Positions 1 to 6,373 are shown, counted from the first letter of the stretch. The stretch: DNA of 8,053 nt from Gemmatimonadota bacterium (GCA_013002425.1 JABDJQ010000514.1:1-8053); one strand, 5' to 3'. The notes: a model not told the origin generated them from the sequence alone. Translations and numbers: made by a program.

Positions 1-333
1 GCGCAGCTGATCCTGCGCGAGCGCCTTCGTCGGAAAGAGATAGATCGCCGTGCTATTGCCGTCGGCGAGCGATTCGAGCACGGGCACGTGATAGCAGATG
101 CTCTTACCCGCCGCCGTTCCGGTAACGGTGACAACGTTCTCGCCGCGGCGCGCCGCTTCGATCGCGCTCGCCTGATGCGAGTACAGTTTTTCGATGCCGA
201 TCGAGTGCACGGCGTTCTGCGCGAAACTCGTAAGTGGAAACGCCTCGACGAACTCCGCGGCCCGCGCCGGAATCTCGCGGATCGATCGAATTCTGTCGTC
301 GGTCAGGTCAATCCATTCCGTGTTCGAAACCAA
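1..333 (-). CDS. MrfA/YprA-like DEAD/DEAH-box helicase, N-terminal 111 residues (runs off the window)
   Basis: This is the start of an ATP-dependent superfamily 2 helicase; the rest lies beyond base 1. Visible elements are a Q-motif-like segment (LYSHQASAIE, residues 50-59), Walker A motif I (TGTAAGKS, 71-78, with the ATP-binding lysine at 77) and motif Ia (FPTKALAQDQ, 100-109). The wording of these motifs resembles the MrfA/YprA branch, which in Bacillus subtilis takes part in mitomycin C lesion repair with the nuclease MrfB. That branch usually carries a C-terminal zinc-binding DUF1998 domain, which cannot be checked here. The start is TTG at 333. An in-frame TGA lies two codons upstream, so translation cannot begin earlier, and the next usable start would remove about 40 residues. 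AGGAG lies 10 bases and AGGT 5 bases before the TTG. The gene overlaps the DUF72 gene by 26 bases and is probably co-translated with it. The helicase call is firm; the MrfA subfamily is likely. Confidence 0.88.
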   Translation of the reverse strand, partial: MVSNTEWIDLTDDRIRSIREIPARAAEFVEAFPLTSFAQNAVHSIGIEKLYSHQASAIEAARRGENVVTVTGTAAGKSICYHVPVLESLADGNSTAIYLFPTKALAQDQLR

Positions 334-1159
334 GGGTCACCTGCTCCTCTCCTGCCATCGGAAGATCCATCAGTTGCTGCATCAGTCTGGCGCCGCGGAC
401 GGCCTGCCCGGAGTAACAGTTGTTGAAGAAGACGAACGTGCGCCGGCTCGCCTCTTCCATCTCGCGAATGCGCTTCACCCAGTTCCGCAGTTCCTCCTCG
501 CGATAGAGATAATCGTAGCGATCCGTATGACGCGAGGCTCCGGCCGCCGATCCCGAACCGTCACGCCCCCACCAGGACGCACTGTTCCGGCCGTGAAAGC
601 GTACGTAACCCGTCCCGTTCGTCACGCGCGCGCGCGCCGGCATGAGGCCGGGCAGGGGCGGCTCGTCGACCGCGCAATAGCCGATCTCGTGCGCCTCGAG
701 AAACGGGTAGAGCGCTTCGTTGTCCCAGCTTTCGTGCCGGAACTCCGCGAAGAGCGGAATGTCGGGAGGCGTGAGGTCGCGCAGGCGCAGCAGGTAGCCG
801 CGTTCGTGCTCGCGATTGCGAAAGTTCATCGGGAACTGCGCGAGCAATCCGCGCAGACGGCCCGATTCGTGAAGGGGCGCGGTGGCGGCGAGAAGCGCGC
901 GCATCGCCGGACGCGGGTCGATGCGCTCGTGGGTGGTTTCGGCATGCGTCTTCACGAAGAACGGATAATCGCGCGGCGTTCTCCTTGCCATCCCCTCGAA
1001 CGCTTTGGTAGCCGGGATGCGGTAGTACGTGAGATTGATTTCCGCCGCGGGAAAGTGCTTTGCGTAATAGCTCAGCCAGTCGCCGCGCTTCAGATGAGGC
1101 GGGTAGAACGGACCGCGCCAGTCATTGAACGAGTAGCCGCTCGTGCCGATGAGGGTCAA
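308..1159 (-). CDS. DUF72 / YecE family protein, 283 aa
   Basis: This is a complete DUF72 (YecE-like) protein, a family predicted to fold as a TIM barrel and without a settled biochemical activity. Family features are the N-terminal IGTSGYSFNDW (residues 4-14), the segment with LTYYRIP near 43-49, FAEFRHESW (137-145), YVRFHGRN (185-192) and the late FFNN motif (244-247) followed by G251 and A257. The length is normal. The start is TTG at 1159, giving an N-terminus (MTLIGTSGYS) that fits the family exactly. A GAGG Shine-Dalgarno lies 5 bases upstream. The open frame extends further upstream, but that part is the antisense-like alternative frame of dinB. The TTG shares TTGA with the dinB stop, so the two are probably translationally coupled, and the 3' end overlaps the helicase start. 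A role in nucleic-acid repair is inferred from these neighbours only. Confidence 0.92.
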   Translation of the reverse strand: MTLIGTSGYSFNDWRGPFYPPHLKRGDWLSYYAKHFPAAEINLTYYRIPATKAFEGMARRTPRDYPFFVKTHAETTHERIDPRPAMRALLAATAPLHESGRLRGLLAQFPMNFRNREHERGYLLRLRDLTPPDIPLFAEFRHESWDNEALYPFLEAHEIGYCAVDEPPLPGLMPARARVTNGTGYVRFHGRNSASWWGRDGSGSAAGASRHTDRYDYLYREEELRNWVKRIREMEEASRRTFVFFNNCYSGQAVRGARLMQQLMDLPMAGEEQVTLGFEHGMD

Positions 1160-2328
1160 AGCAGCCTCGCCTTCTTCACGGCATCGTCGCCGTAACGGCT
1201 CCGGATGCGGTCGACCACGGCCAGCGTCTCTTCCTCTTTCGGGCGTTCCTCCTCGAGCCCGAGATCGAGTTCGAGCGGCAGCGCTTCCTCCTCGTCCAGA
1301 TGATGAAGGCCCACGCCGACGAGACGGATTTTGCGATCCCCCACGTTGGCGCGGAAGAGGTCCGCCGCGAGCGAGAAGATCGCCCCCTCGCTGTTCGTCG
1401 CGCGAGGAAGTGATTTGCTTCGCGTGATCGTCTTGAAATCGTCGAAGCGTATTTTTATGACGAACGTTCTGCCGCTGATCTTCGACTTTCTCATGCGCGA
1501 CGCGAGAGCCTCGGACAGAAAGAGCAACACCGACTCGATCGTCGGCCAGTCGTCCGTATCGTAGGCGAGCGTCGTCTCCTTGCTCATCGACTTCGCCTCG
1601 CCCCGGTCCGCGAATGCGACGACGGAATCCGCGCTCTCGCCGCGGGAAGCGGCGCCGAGATACGGACCGGATTTGCCGAGAAGTGTCACGAGCTGTTCGT
1701 CCGTGTACTGCGCGAGGTCTCCCAGCGTCCGAATGCCGACCCCCGACAGTATCTCTTCCGTGCGCGGGCCGATCCCGCCTAGTTTGCGGACGGGGAGAGG
1801 ATGCAGAAACGCGCGGGCGTCCCCCGGGAGAATCACGCGAAGGCCGTCGGGTTTGCTGTGCGCGGAGACGATCTTCGCGATGACGCGCGTCGGCCCGATC
1901 CCGATCGTGCACGGAAGCCGGAACCGGTCGCGTATCGATGCCTTGATCGATTCGCCGAACGACTGCGCGCCTTCGAAACCGTGCGCCTCGCTCGTGATAT
2001 CGAGGTACGACTCGTCGATCGAGGCGGGCTCCACGCGATCCGTGAACGTCGCGAGCACTTTGAAGATGCCGGCGGAAATCTGCGTGTAGATCTTGTGGCG
2101 AGGCGGAAGAATCGTAACCCCGGGCGCGAGACGCTGCGCCTGTCCGGTCGGCATCCCCTGCTGCACGCCTTTCGCCTTTACATCATAGGAGGCCGCCACG
2201 ATCACGCCGCGAGTCCCGGTCGAGCCGACCATGAGGGGACGGTCTTCGAGCACGGGATTGAGGGCGCGCTCGACCGAGCAGAAGAACGAGTCCATGTCGA
2301 TGTGCAGGATCGCGCGCGCGTCGGTCAT
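1156..2328 (-). CDS. dinB: DNA polymerase IV (Y-family translesion polymerase), 390 aa
   Basis: This is an error-prone Y-family polymerase that extends DNA across damaged template bases. The palm motif HIDMDSFF (residues 9-16) supplies metal ligand D11 and a steric-gate Phe at 16. ASIDESYLD (102-110) supplies the other catalytic acids, D105 and E106. The Y-family SHSKPDG-type segment (about 155-162) is followed by a helix-hairpin-helix thumb region (RKLGGIGPRTEEIL, 181-194). The little-finger domain follows (about 245-345), ending in a charged tail. The protein is longer than E. coli DinB (351 aa), mainly at the C-terminus. A canonical beta-clamp motif of the QLxLF kind is not obvious; LELDLGL (352-358) sits where it is expected. 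The ATG at 2328 shares ATGA with the pabB stop. It is preferred over earlier starts because the upstream frame lies inside pabB. No recognisable LexA site was found, so SOS control is not demonstrated. Confidence 0.96.
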   Translation of the reverse strand: MTDARAILHIDMDSFFCSVERALNPVLEDRPLMVGSTGTRGVIVAASYDVKAKGVQQGMPTGQAQRLAPGVTILPPRHKIYTQISAGIFKVLATFTDRVEPASIDESYLDITSEAHGFEGAQSFGESIKASIRDRFRLPCTIGIGPTRVIAKIVSAHSKPDGLRVILPGDARAFLHPLPVRKLGGIGPRTEEILSGVGIRTLGDLAQYTDEQLVTLLGKSGPYLGAASRGESADSVVAFADRGEAKSMSKETTLAYDTDDWPTIESVLLFLSEALASRMRKSKISGRTFVIKIRFDDFKTITRSKSLPRATNSEGAIFSLAADLFRANVGDRKIRLVGVGLHHLDEEEALPLELDLGLEEERPKEEETLAVVDRIRSRYGDDAVKKARLL

Positions 2329-3767
2329 CCCTTCACCGCACTTCGAGCCGCGAACGCGCGATGAAGCGCGCTCCCCTTCCACGCCAGTTCCTCCCATTCG
2401 CCCTCGGCCGTCGAGTCCGCTACGATGCCGCCCCCCACACGGAACGCGAGTTCGCCCGGTTTCCAGACCGCGCTTCGAATGAGCAGGTTCCAGACGCCGC
2501 GCCCGTCCTCGTCCGCGAATCCGAGACAGCCGTAGAATGCGCCCCGCCCTGTCGTCTCCTGTTCGTCGATGATCTGCACCGCCCGCCGCTTCGGAGTCCC
2601 CGTCACGGAACCGCCCGGGAAGAGATCGCGGAGTGCGGTCGCCCATGTCGCGCTTTCGGGAAGACGCCCGCGCACGTAGGAAACGAGATGGTGCACGGTG
2701 GGGTGCGATTCGACGTTCAGGAACGGTTCGACGTGCACGGATCCGGCATCACAGCTCTTGCCGAGATCGTTGCGCACGAGGTCCACGATCATCGTATGTT
2801 CCGCCAGATCTTTTTCCGACGCGCGTAAATCCCGCTGCAGTCGTTCGTCGGATTCCGGATCGGCGCCGCGCGGCCTCGTCCCCTTGATCGGCGCGGAAAC
2901 GACATCGCGCCCGGTCACGCGCAGAAAGAGTTCGGGCGACGACGAGATCACGGCGGCGTCTCCCGTGTCGAACAGCGCGGAGTAGTGCGCCGGATTCGTG
3001 TTTCGCAACGCCGCGTAGTGAGTGCGCGCATCTTCGTCCGTCGGCATGCGGAACAGTTCGGTGTGATTCGCCTGGTAGATGTCGCCTTCCCGAATGTGCG
3101 ACAGGATCGCTCGAATCGCGCGCTGGTAGGGGGCGCGCGGTTCCGGCGTCCATTCGAAAGATTGCGAAGGACTTGTGCGAGAACCGGCTTCCCCGGTGTC
3201 TTGCACGACCTGCGACTCGAGTTCGCGGAGCCTTAGTTCCGCTCGCCGCGCGCGCCGAGCGGGGTCTGTCTCCGGGCGCCCCGTAGAAACGAGAAGCGTA
3301 CGGTTCTCCTCCCGTATCCGCACCACGATGGTGTCGAAAAACGCGAGGTGCGCGTCGGGCAGGCCGAGCGGATCCGGCTGAACGCGTTCGACCGGAATCG
3401 CGAACGGGGTGAGTCCGTACCCCCAGTAGCCCGCGACCGAGGGGAGCGGAGGGAGCGTGGTATGAGAGTCCGCGCGGATTGCGGGCGCAGACAGAGCGCG
3501 AAACTCGCGCGCAACCGCATCGAAGCGGTCCCAGGGGTTTTCTTCGGTCACGCGCGTGACCGTGCCGCTCTCATGATGAACATGCGTTTCGATCTGTCGT
3601 CCGTGGACGACGATCTCGCGATACGGATCGATCGACTCGTATGAGTAGCGTGCCTCATCGGAAACCGATCCGAGCGAGTCGAAGCGAATCGAAGCCCCCC
3701 GTCGCGCTTCATTTCCTGCGGGCCGAAGACGAAACAGCCCCTGCAGTTCTTTGACAAATGGAAACAT
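2325..3767 (-). CDS. pabB: Aminodeoxychorismate synthase component I, 480 aa
   Basis: This enzyme converts chorismate and ammonia (supplied by a PabA/TrpG glutaminase) to 4-amino-4-deoxychorismate, the precursor of p-aminobenzoate and folate, in the cytosol. It has the N-terminal anthranilate-synthase-I-like domain and then the chorismate-binding domain. Motifs seen are GDIYQANHTELF (228-239), SSPELFLR (276-283), PIKGTRPRG (293-301), HTMIVDLVRNDLGK (324-337), HLVSYVRGRL (360-369), FPGGSVTGTPK (383-393) and GGGIVADS (445-452). The lysine in PIKGT (K295) is the PabB hallmark; TrpE normally has alanine there, which argues against anthranilate synthase. The ATG at 3767 lies 4 bases after the hydrolase stop. 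Its Shine-Dalgarno is weak, so expression probably depends on coupling. The upstream in-frame extension is hydrolase sequence read in another frame. The 3' end overlaps dinB by ATGA. No pabA or pabC is in view. Confidence 0.94.
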   Translation of the reverse strand: MFPFVKELQGLFRLRPAGNEARRGASIRFDSLGSVSDEARYSYESIDPYREIVVHGRQIETHVHHESGTVTRVTEENPWDRFDAVAREFRALSAPAIRADSHTTLPPLPSVAGYWGYGLTPFAIPVERVQPDPLGLPDAHLAFFDTIVVRIREENRTLLVSTGRPETDPARRARRAELRLRELESQVVQDTGEAGSRTSPSQSFEWTPEPRAPYQRAIRAILSHIREGDIYQANHTELFRMPTDEDARTHYAALRNTNPAHYSALFDTGDAAVISSSPELFLRVTGRDVVSAPIKGTRPRGADPESDERLQRDLRASEKDLAEHTMIVDLVRNDLGKSCDAGSVHVEPFLNVESHPTVHHLVSYVRGRLPESATWATALRDLFPGGSVTGTPKRRAVQIIDEQETTGRGAFYGCLGFADEDGRGVWNLLIRSAVWKPGELAFRVGGGIVADSTAEGEWEELAWKGSALHRAFAARSAVKG

Positions 3768-3771
3768 CGCT

Positions 3772-4935
3772 TTATACCCGAAGAAACCCGACTTCGTACA
3801 TCCACTCTTCCATGCGCGGCACGAGATCGTAAACGTACTCCGCGCAAAGATGGTTGCCTTCGGCAAAAAACACGAGGCGCTTCTCGCAGTCCGCCTCTTC
3901 GAAGATCTGCTTCGTTTCGTCGCCGGGAATGATTTCGTCTTCACCGCCCCCCATGACGAGAAGAGGCGAACGTACCTGCTTCACGATCCCGCGAATCGAA
4001 AACTCCCGGCTCCAGCGGGCGAACGCCGCGTCGGTCTTGTCATGAAAAAGCAGCTTCACCTGGTCGTGCAGCACGGGAAGCACGAATTCGGCGTATCCCG
4101 CGGGGTCGTAGGGGCCGGAAACGGAGATCGTCGCGGCGAAGCGAGGTTCATGCGCGGCCATCCGAATCGCGAGATTGCCGCCGTACGAAAAGCCGACGAC
4201 TCCGATCCGTTTCGCGTCGACGCGTTCGTCCCTCTCGAGGAAGTCGAAAAGAGGCGCCGCCACGCGCTCGTAATCGAGAATCATCGGATGCGTCTCCCAC
4301 GATTCCCCGATCCCGGGCCCGTCGTACGCAAGCGAACCGATTCCGCGGCGAAAGAGCGATTCGGCGAAGAAGTGCATCTCCTCTTTGCACGAGTCCGCGC
4401 CCGGAACGAGAATCAGAACGGGCGACGGCCCGTCGGAAACGGGAATGCGGAGGTACCCGGGCATGTCGAGCTCGCCGAACGCGATCTTCACGGACTCGGC
4501 GACCGGTTCGATCAGGTCGAATGCGCGGCGATACGATTTCGCCGCTCTCCGGTACGTGGATCGCTTCTGTTCGATTTCATCGAAAAGCGGAAGCTGGGCC
4601 ATCTGGTACGCGGCCGACGCGAGCAGAAACGATTCCTTCGCCGTGACCGAGCGCCCTTCGTCGAACGCCACCGTCCCGTACGCGTCACGCTTCTCCCCGA
4701 CCCGTTCCCACGACTCGATCCAGTCCTGCCAGGAGTGAATCGTCTGAAACGCTTCGCGGATATCGAGAAAGTGCGAACCCATGATGAGGGGGCGGATATA
4801 GTAGAGTTCCGGGAGCACTTTCTGCGCGCCGAAAAAGCGGAACAGGGTGTCGAGCGTGGATTTCGTCGCGAACTTCGATCGCAGCATCCACGAAAACGGG
4901 ATTTCTTTCGGTTTGGCCGGGTTTTTCGGTTCCAT
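3772..4935 (-). CDS. FrsA-like alpha/beta hydrolase, 387 aa
   Basis: This is a serine hydrolase of the alpha/beta fold with a large helical N-terminal cap region (about residues 15-145), as in the FrsA / 2,6-dihydroxypseudooxynicotine hydrolase group. The likely nucleophile is S250 in the elbow GFSYGGN (248-254), the acid is D333 in GGGEDEIIP (329-337) and the base is H362 in EGNHLCAE. The segment PGADSCKEEMHFF (178-190) followed by YDGPGIGES (204-212) is characteristic of this group. Members hydrolyse esters or C-C bonds of small carbonyl compounds; the substrate here is unknown. No signal peptide is seen, so it is probably cytosolic. The ATG at 4935 is chosen because AAGG lies 7 bases upstream. 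Earlier in-frame TTG (4995) and ATG (4980) codons lack a ribosome site and fall within or next to the promoter. It is the first gene of the pabB-dinB-DUF72-helicase group. Confidence 0.9.
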   Translation of the reverse strand: MEPKNPAKPKEIPFSWMLRSKFATKSTLDTLFRFFGAQKVLPELYYIRPLIMGSHFLDIREAFQTIHSWQDWIESWERVGEKRDAYGTVAFDEGRSVTAKESFLLASAAYQMAQLPLFDEIEQKRSTYRRAAKSYRRAFDLIEPVAESVKIAFGELDMPGYLRIPVSDGPSPVLILVPGADSCKEEMHFFAESLFRRGIGSLAYDGPGIGESWETHPMILDYERVAAPLFDFLERDERVDAKRIGVVGFSYGGNLAIRMAAHEPRFAATISVSGPYDPAGYAEFVLPVLHDQVKLLFHDKTDAAFARWSREFSIRGIVKQVRSPLLVMGGGEDEIIPGDETKQIFEEADCEKRLVFFAEGNHLCAEYVYDLVPRMEEWMYEVGFLRV

Positions 4936-4936
4936 T

Positions 4937-4956
4937 CCTATACCTTGCCGTATGGG
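4937..4956 (-). promoter_or_regulatory. Leader hairpin enclosing the hydrolase ribosome-binding site
   Basis: In the predicted transcript, CCCAUAC (4956-4950) can pair with GUAUAGG (4943-4937), giving a 7-position stem with one A-C mismatch and a 6-base loop, GGCAAG. The AAGG Shine-Dalgarno straddles the loop and the 3' arm, and the stem ends one base before the start codon. This could moderate translation of the first gene of the operon. The stem is short and its stability was not calculated. Confidence 0.35.
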
Positions 4957-4966
4957 TCGAGTGAGG

Positions 4967-4995
4967 ACTATACTACTCATTTGTGCAGCATACAA
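4967..4995 (-). promoter_or_regulatory. Probable sigma-70-type promoter of the hydrolase-pabB-dinB-DUF72-helicase operon
   Basis: On the minus strand, TTGTAT (4995-4990) and TATAGT (4972-4967) are separated by exactly 17 bases. The -10 matches the TATAAT consensus at five of six positions; the -35 keeps only the TTG half. Initiation about 7 bases downstream would be near 4960, leaving a leader of roughly 25 bases before the ATG at 4935. The AT-rich -10 stands out in a GC-rich window. No other comparable promoter lies between here and base 1, so all five downstream genes may depend on it. Confidence 0.6.
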
Positions 4996-5084
4996 CAGGG
5001 AAAGGCAGATCGCCGGTACTTACTGAAGGGGCTCTGCTCAGGGCTGCAGGGCGCAATGGGGTTCCGGACGCGCGCCCCGAATCG

Positions 5085-5510
5085 TCAAACGTCGACGTAA
5101 CCGTCTTCCCATCGCTTTTTCGTGTCATCGTTTCGAATGTCGACGCCGTGGTCCACGGCGGCTTTGAGCGCGAGGAGAACGGATACCCAGCCCGCACGCT
5201 GATCGGCGTAATCCGTTTCGCTGACGCCGGTTTCCGAGAGCGTGAGATCCGTGCCTCCCCCGCCGTCGGGTTCGAGGGTGAACGCGGCAGTCGAACCGCC
5301 GAAATAGTGCACGGCGAAATGACGCGGCGCCTCATCACGAAGCACTCGTCCCGCATGCTTCATTCCGTTCGCGAACACGAAACGAATCACGCCTCCGGTC
5401 TCGACAGCGGAAACGGCCCAGAATTTCGTTCGCCCCGCGTCTGTCGCGATCGCGGCGTACACTTTTTCCGGCGGCGAAGCGAGATGAACACGCGCGACGA
5501 TCGGCTTCAA
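5085..5510 (-). CDS. SRPBCC / AHSA1-like domain protein, 141 aa
   Basis: This is a small protein of the START/Bet v1-like (SRPBCC) superfamily, AHSA1-type, which forms a hydrophobic-pocket fold; the ligand and role are unknown. Supporting features are the N-terminal strand and helix VHLASPPEKVYAAI (residues 8-21), a beta-rich middle (about 36-95) containing FTLEPDGGGGTDLTL (77-91), and the long C-terminal helix GWVSVLLALKAAVDHG (107-122), ending in a WEDGYVD motif (134-140) seen in a subgroup of these proteins. The TTG start at 5510 shares TTGA with the terC-family stop and precedes the first strand by the usual few residues. Only a run of Gs (GGGG, 2 bases from the TTG) could serve as ribosome site, so coupling to the upstream gene is likely. 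A longer upstream reading of this frame is a shadow of the membrane protein gene. No transmembrane segment or signal peptide is seen. Confidence 0.85.
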   Translation of the reverse strand: MKPIVARVHLASPPEKVYAAIATDAGRTKFWAVSAVETGGVIRFVFANGMKHAGRVLRDEAPRHFAVHYFGGSTAAFTLEPDGGGGTDLTLSETGVSETDYADQRAGWVSVLLALKAAVDHGVDIRNDDTKKRWEDGYVDV

Positions 5511-6295
5511 TGCCCCGCACCGCCCCCCGCGCCCGCGCCCGCCGCCGCCCGCCGCGCACGTCGCTCTTTTCTCGCGCGGCGCGACATCATGTTGAGCCCC
5601 TCGACGAGCCCCGAAAACGCCATGGCCGTATAAATGTATCCCTTCGGCACGTGCGCGCCGAAGCCGTCCGCGATCAGCATCGTGCCGATCAGCAGCAGAA
5701 AACTGAGAGCGAGCATTACGATCGTGGGGTTCTTGTGGATGAAGTTCCCGAGCGGATCCGCAGCGAACAGCATGACCGTAACGGCCACGATCACCGCGAT
5801 GAACATGATCGGCACATGCTCGGTCATCCCGACCGCGGTGATGATGCTGTCGATCGAAAAGATCAGGTCGAGCACGAGGATCTGGCCGATCGCCGCGCCG
5901 ACGCCGAGCGTCACCTGCTTCGTGTCGAATACGTCGTGGCCCGCATGCGGATCCACGTTGTGATGGATCTCCTTCGTCGCCTTCCAGACGAGAAAGAGCC
6001 CTCCCGCAATCAGTATCAGGTCGCGCCACGAAAACGCGTGCCCCAGCACGGTCACTACGGGAGCGGTCAGCTTGACGATGATCGAAACCGTGGCGAGCAG
6101 TGCGAGCCGCATGACGAGCGCCCCGCCGATTCCGAGACGCCGCGCGCGCTTCCGCTCACTGGCCGGGAGCTTGTTCGTCAATATGGAGATGAAGACGAGA
6201 TTGTCGATCCCGAGTACGACTTCCATCGCGATCAGCGTAGCGAGCGCGATCCAGGCCGCCGGGTCGGCCGCAATATGGGCGAGCGATTCGAGCAT
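5507..6295 (-). CDS. TerC family integral membrane protein, 262 aa
   Basis: This is a multi-pass inner-membrane protein of the TerC family (PF03741 type). Characterised relatives such as Alx and MeeF/MeeY act in manganese export, and others are linked to tellurite resistance; the substrate here is not known. About seven hydrophobic segments lie near residues 13-37, 57-80, 91-105, 131-156, 161-180, 191-210 and 219-236. The two family signatures are MEVVLGIDNLVF (24-35, acidic E25 and D31) and LDLIFSIDSIITAVG (142-156, acidic D143 and D149). The length suits the short bacterial members without CBS domains. The C-terminus is an unusual Arg/Ala then Gly/Ala-rich tail (239-262), encoded by a GC-only tract. 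The ATG at 6295 has GGAGG four bases upstream. It is the first gene of a two-gene unit with the SRPBCC protein. Confidence 0.92.
   Translation of the reverse strand: MLESLAHIAADPAAWIALATLIAMEVVLGIDNLVFISILTNKLPASERKRARRLGIGGALVMRLALLATVSIIVKLTAPVVTVLGHAFSWRDLILIAGGLFLVWKATKEIHHNVDPHAGHDVFDTKQVTLGVGAAIGQILVLDLIFSIDSIITAVGMTEHVPIMFIAVIVAVTVMLFAADPLGNFIHKNPTIVMLALSFLLLIGTMLIADGFGAHVPKGYIYTAMAFSGLVEGLNMMSRRARKERRARRAAAGAGAGGGAGH
5520..5557. repeat. 38-base G/C-only low-complexity tract in the TerC tail
   Basis: Every base from 5520 to 5557 is G or C, mostly imperfect repeats of GCC/GCCC on the plus strand. It encodes the Ala/Gly-rich end of the TerC-family protein and lies just upstream of the SRPBCC start codon. 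Such tracts are prone to slippage and to sequencing or assembly error, which would shift the TerC frame near its end. Confidence 0.8.
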
Positions 6296-6327
6296 GAGTC
6301 CTCCGCGTTGGTCAGAATGAGGCCACG

Positions 6328-6333
6328 ATCATA
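6328..6333 (-). promoter_or_regulatory. Candidate -10 element for the TerC-SRPBCC unit
   Basis: TATGAT on the minus strand matches five of six positions of the sigma-70 -10 consensus and lies 32 bases before the TerC-family ATG. No good -35 occurs at 16-18 bases upstream (CGCTCC at 17), and there is no TG extension, so the promoter would be weak or activator-dependent. Confidence 0.35.
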
Positions 6334-6373
6334 GCGTATTTCGAGGGTGTGGAGCGACAGCGTGGTCAGCGAT

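Larger units (their letters stand above)
4936..5084. other. Intergenic region between the SRPBCC gene and the hydrolase operon
   Basis: This 149-base gap separates two minus-strand groups. It holds the promoter and a 5'-leader hairpin described separately. The part next to the SRPBCC stop (about 5020-5084) is GC-rich and contains possible short stems, such as GGGCGC with GCGCCC around a long loop and a CTGC/GCAG pair. None is followed by a U-run, so I do not call a terminator. No convincing small gene was seen on either strand. Confidence 0.6.

Noticed and set aside
625..637. Alternating CG run, potentially Z-DNA-forming
   Set aside because: It is only 13 bases long and lies inside the DUF72 coding sequence as Arg/Ala codons. 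It is expected in GC-rich coding DNA.
194..1195. Long plus-strand open frame (333 codons)
   Set aside because: It is antisense to the DUF72 gene, whose minus-strand protein has clear family motifs. The plus-strand product is Arg/Ala-rich and resembles nothing known.
1160..1912. N-terminal extension of the DUF72 frame into dinB
   Set aside because: The frame is open by composition only. The family N-terminus begins at the TTG at 1159, which has a GAGG site 5 bases upstream, and the extension is low-complexity Arg-rich sequence.
2325..3767. Anthranilate synthase component I (trpE) as the identity of this gene
   Set aside because: The PIKGT lysine at residue 295 is the PabB form (TrpE normally has PIAGT), and no trp genes are nearby.
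4978..4999. Possible LexA (SOS) box near the operon promoter
   Set aside because: CTGT and ACAA flank the -35 region, but the spacing is 10 rather than the 8 bases of CTGT-N8-ACAG and the last base differs. No GAAC-N4-GTTC-type site was seen either.
5020..5084. Rho-independent terminator after the SRPBCC gene
   Set aside because: GC-rich short stems can be drawn (GGGCGC/GCGCCC, CTGC/GCAG), but the loops are long or the stems only 4 pairs, and no U-run follows.
3751..5100. Long plus-strand open frame (449 codons)
   Set aside because: It is antisense to the alpha/beta hydrolase and crosses its promoter and the intergenic region. Its product is Arg-rich, as expected of a GC-driven shadow frame.
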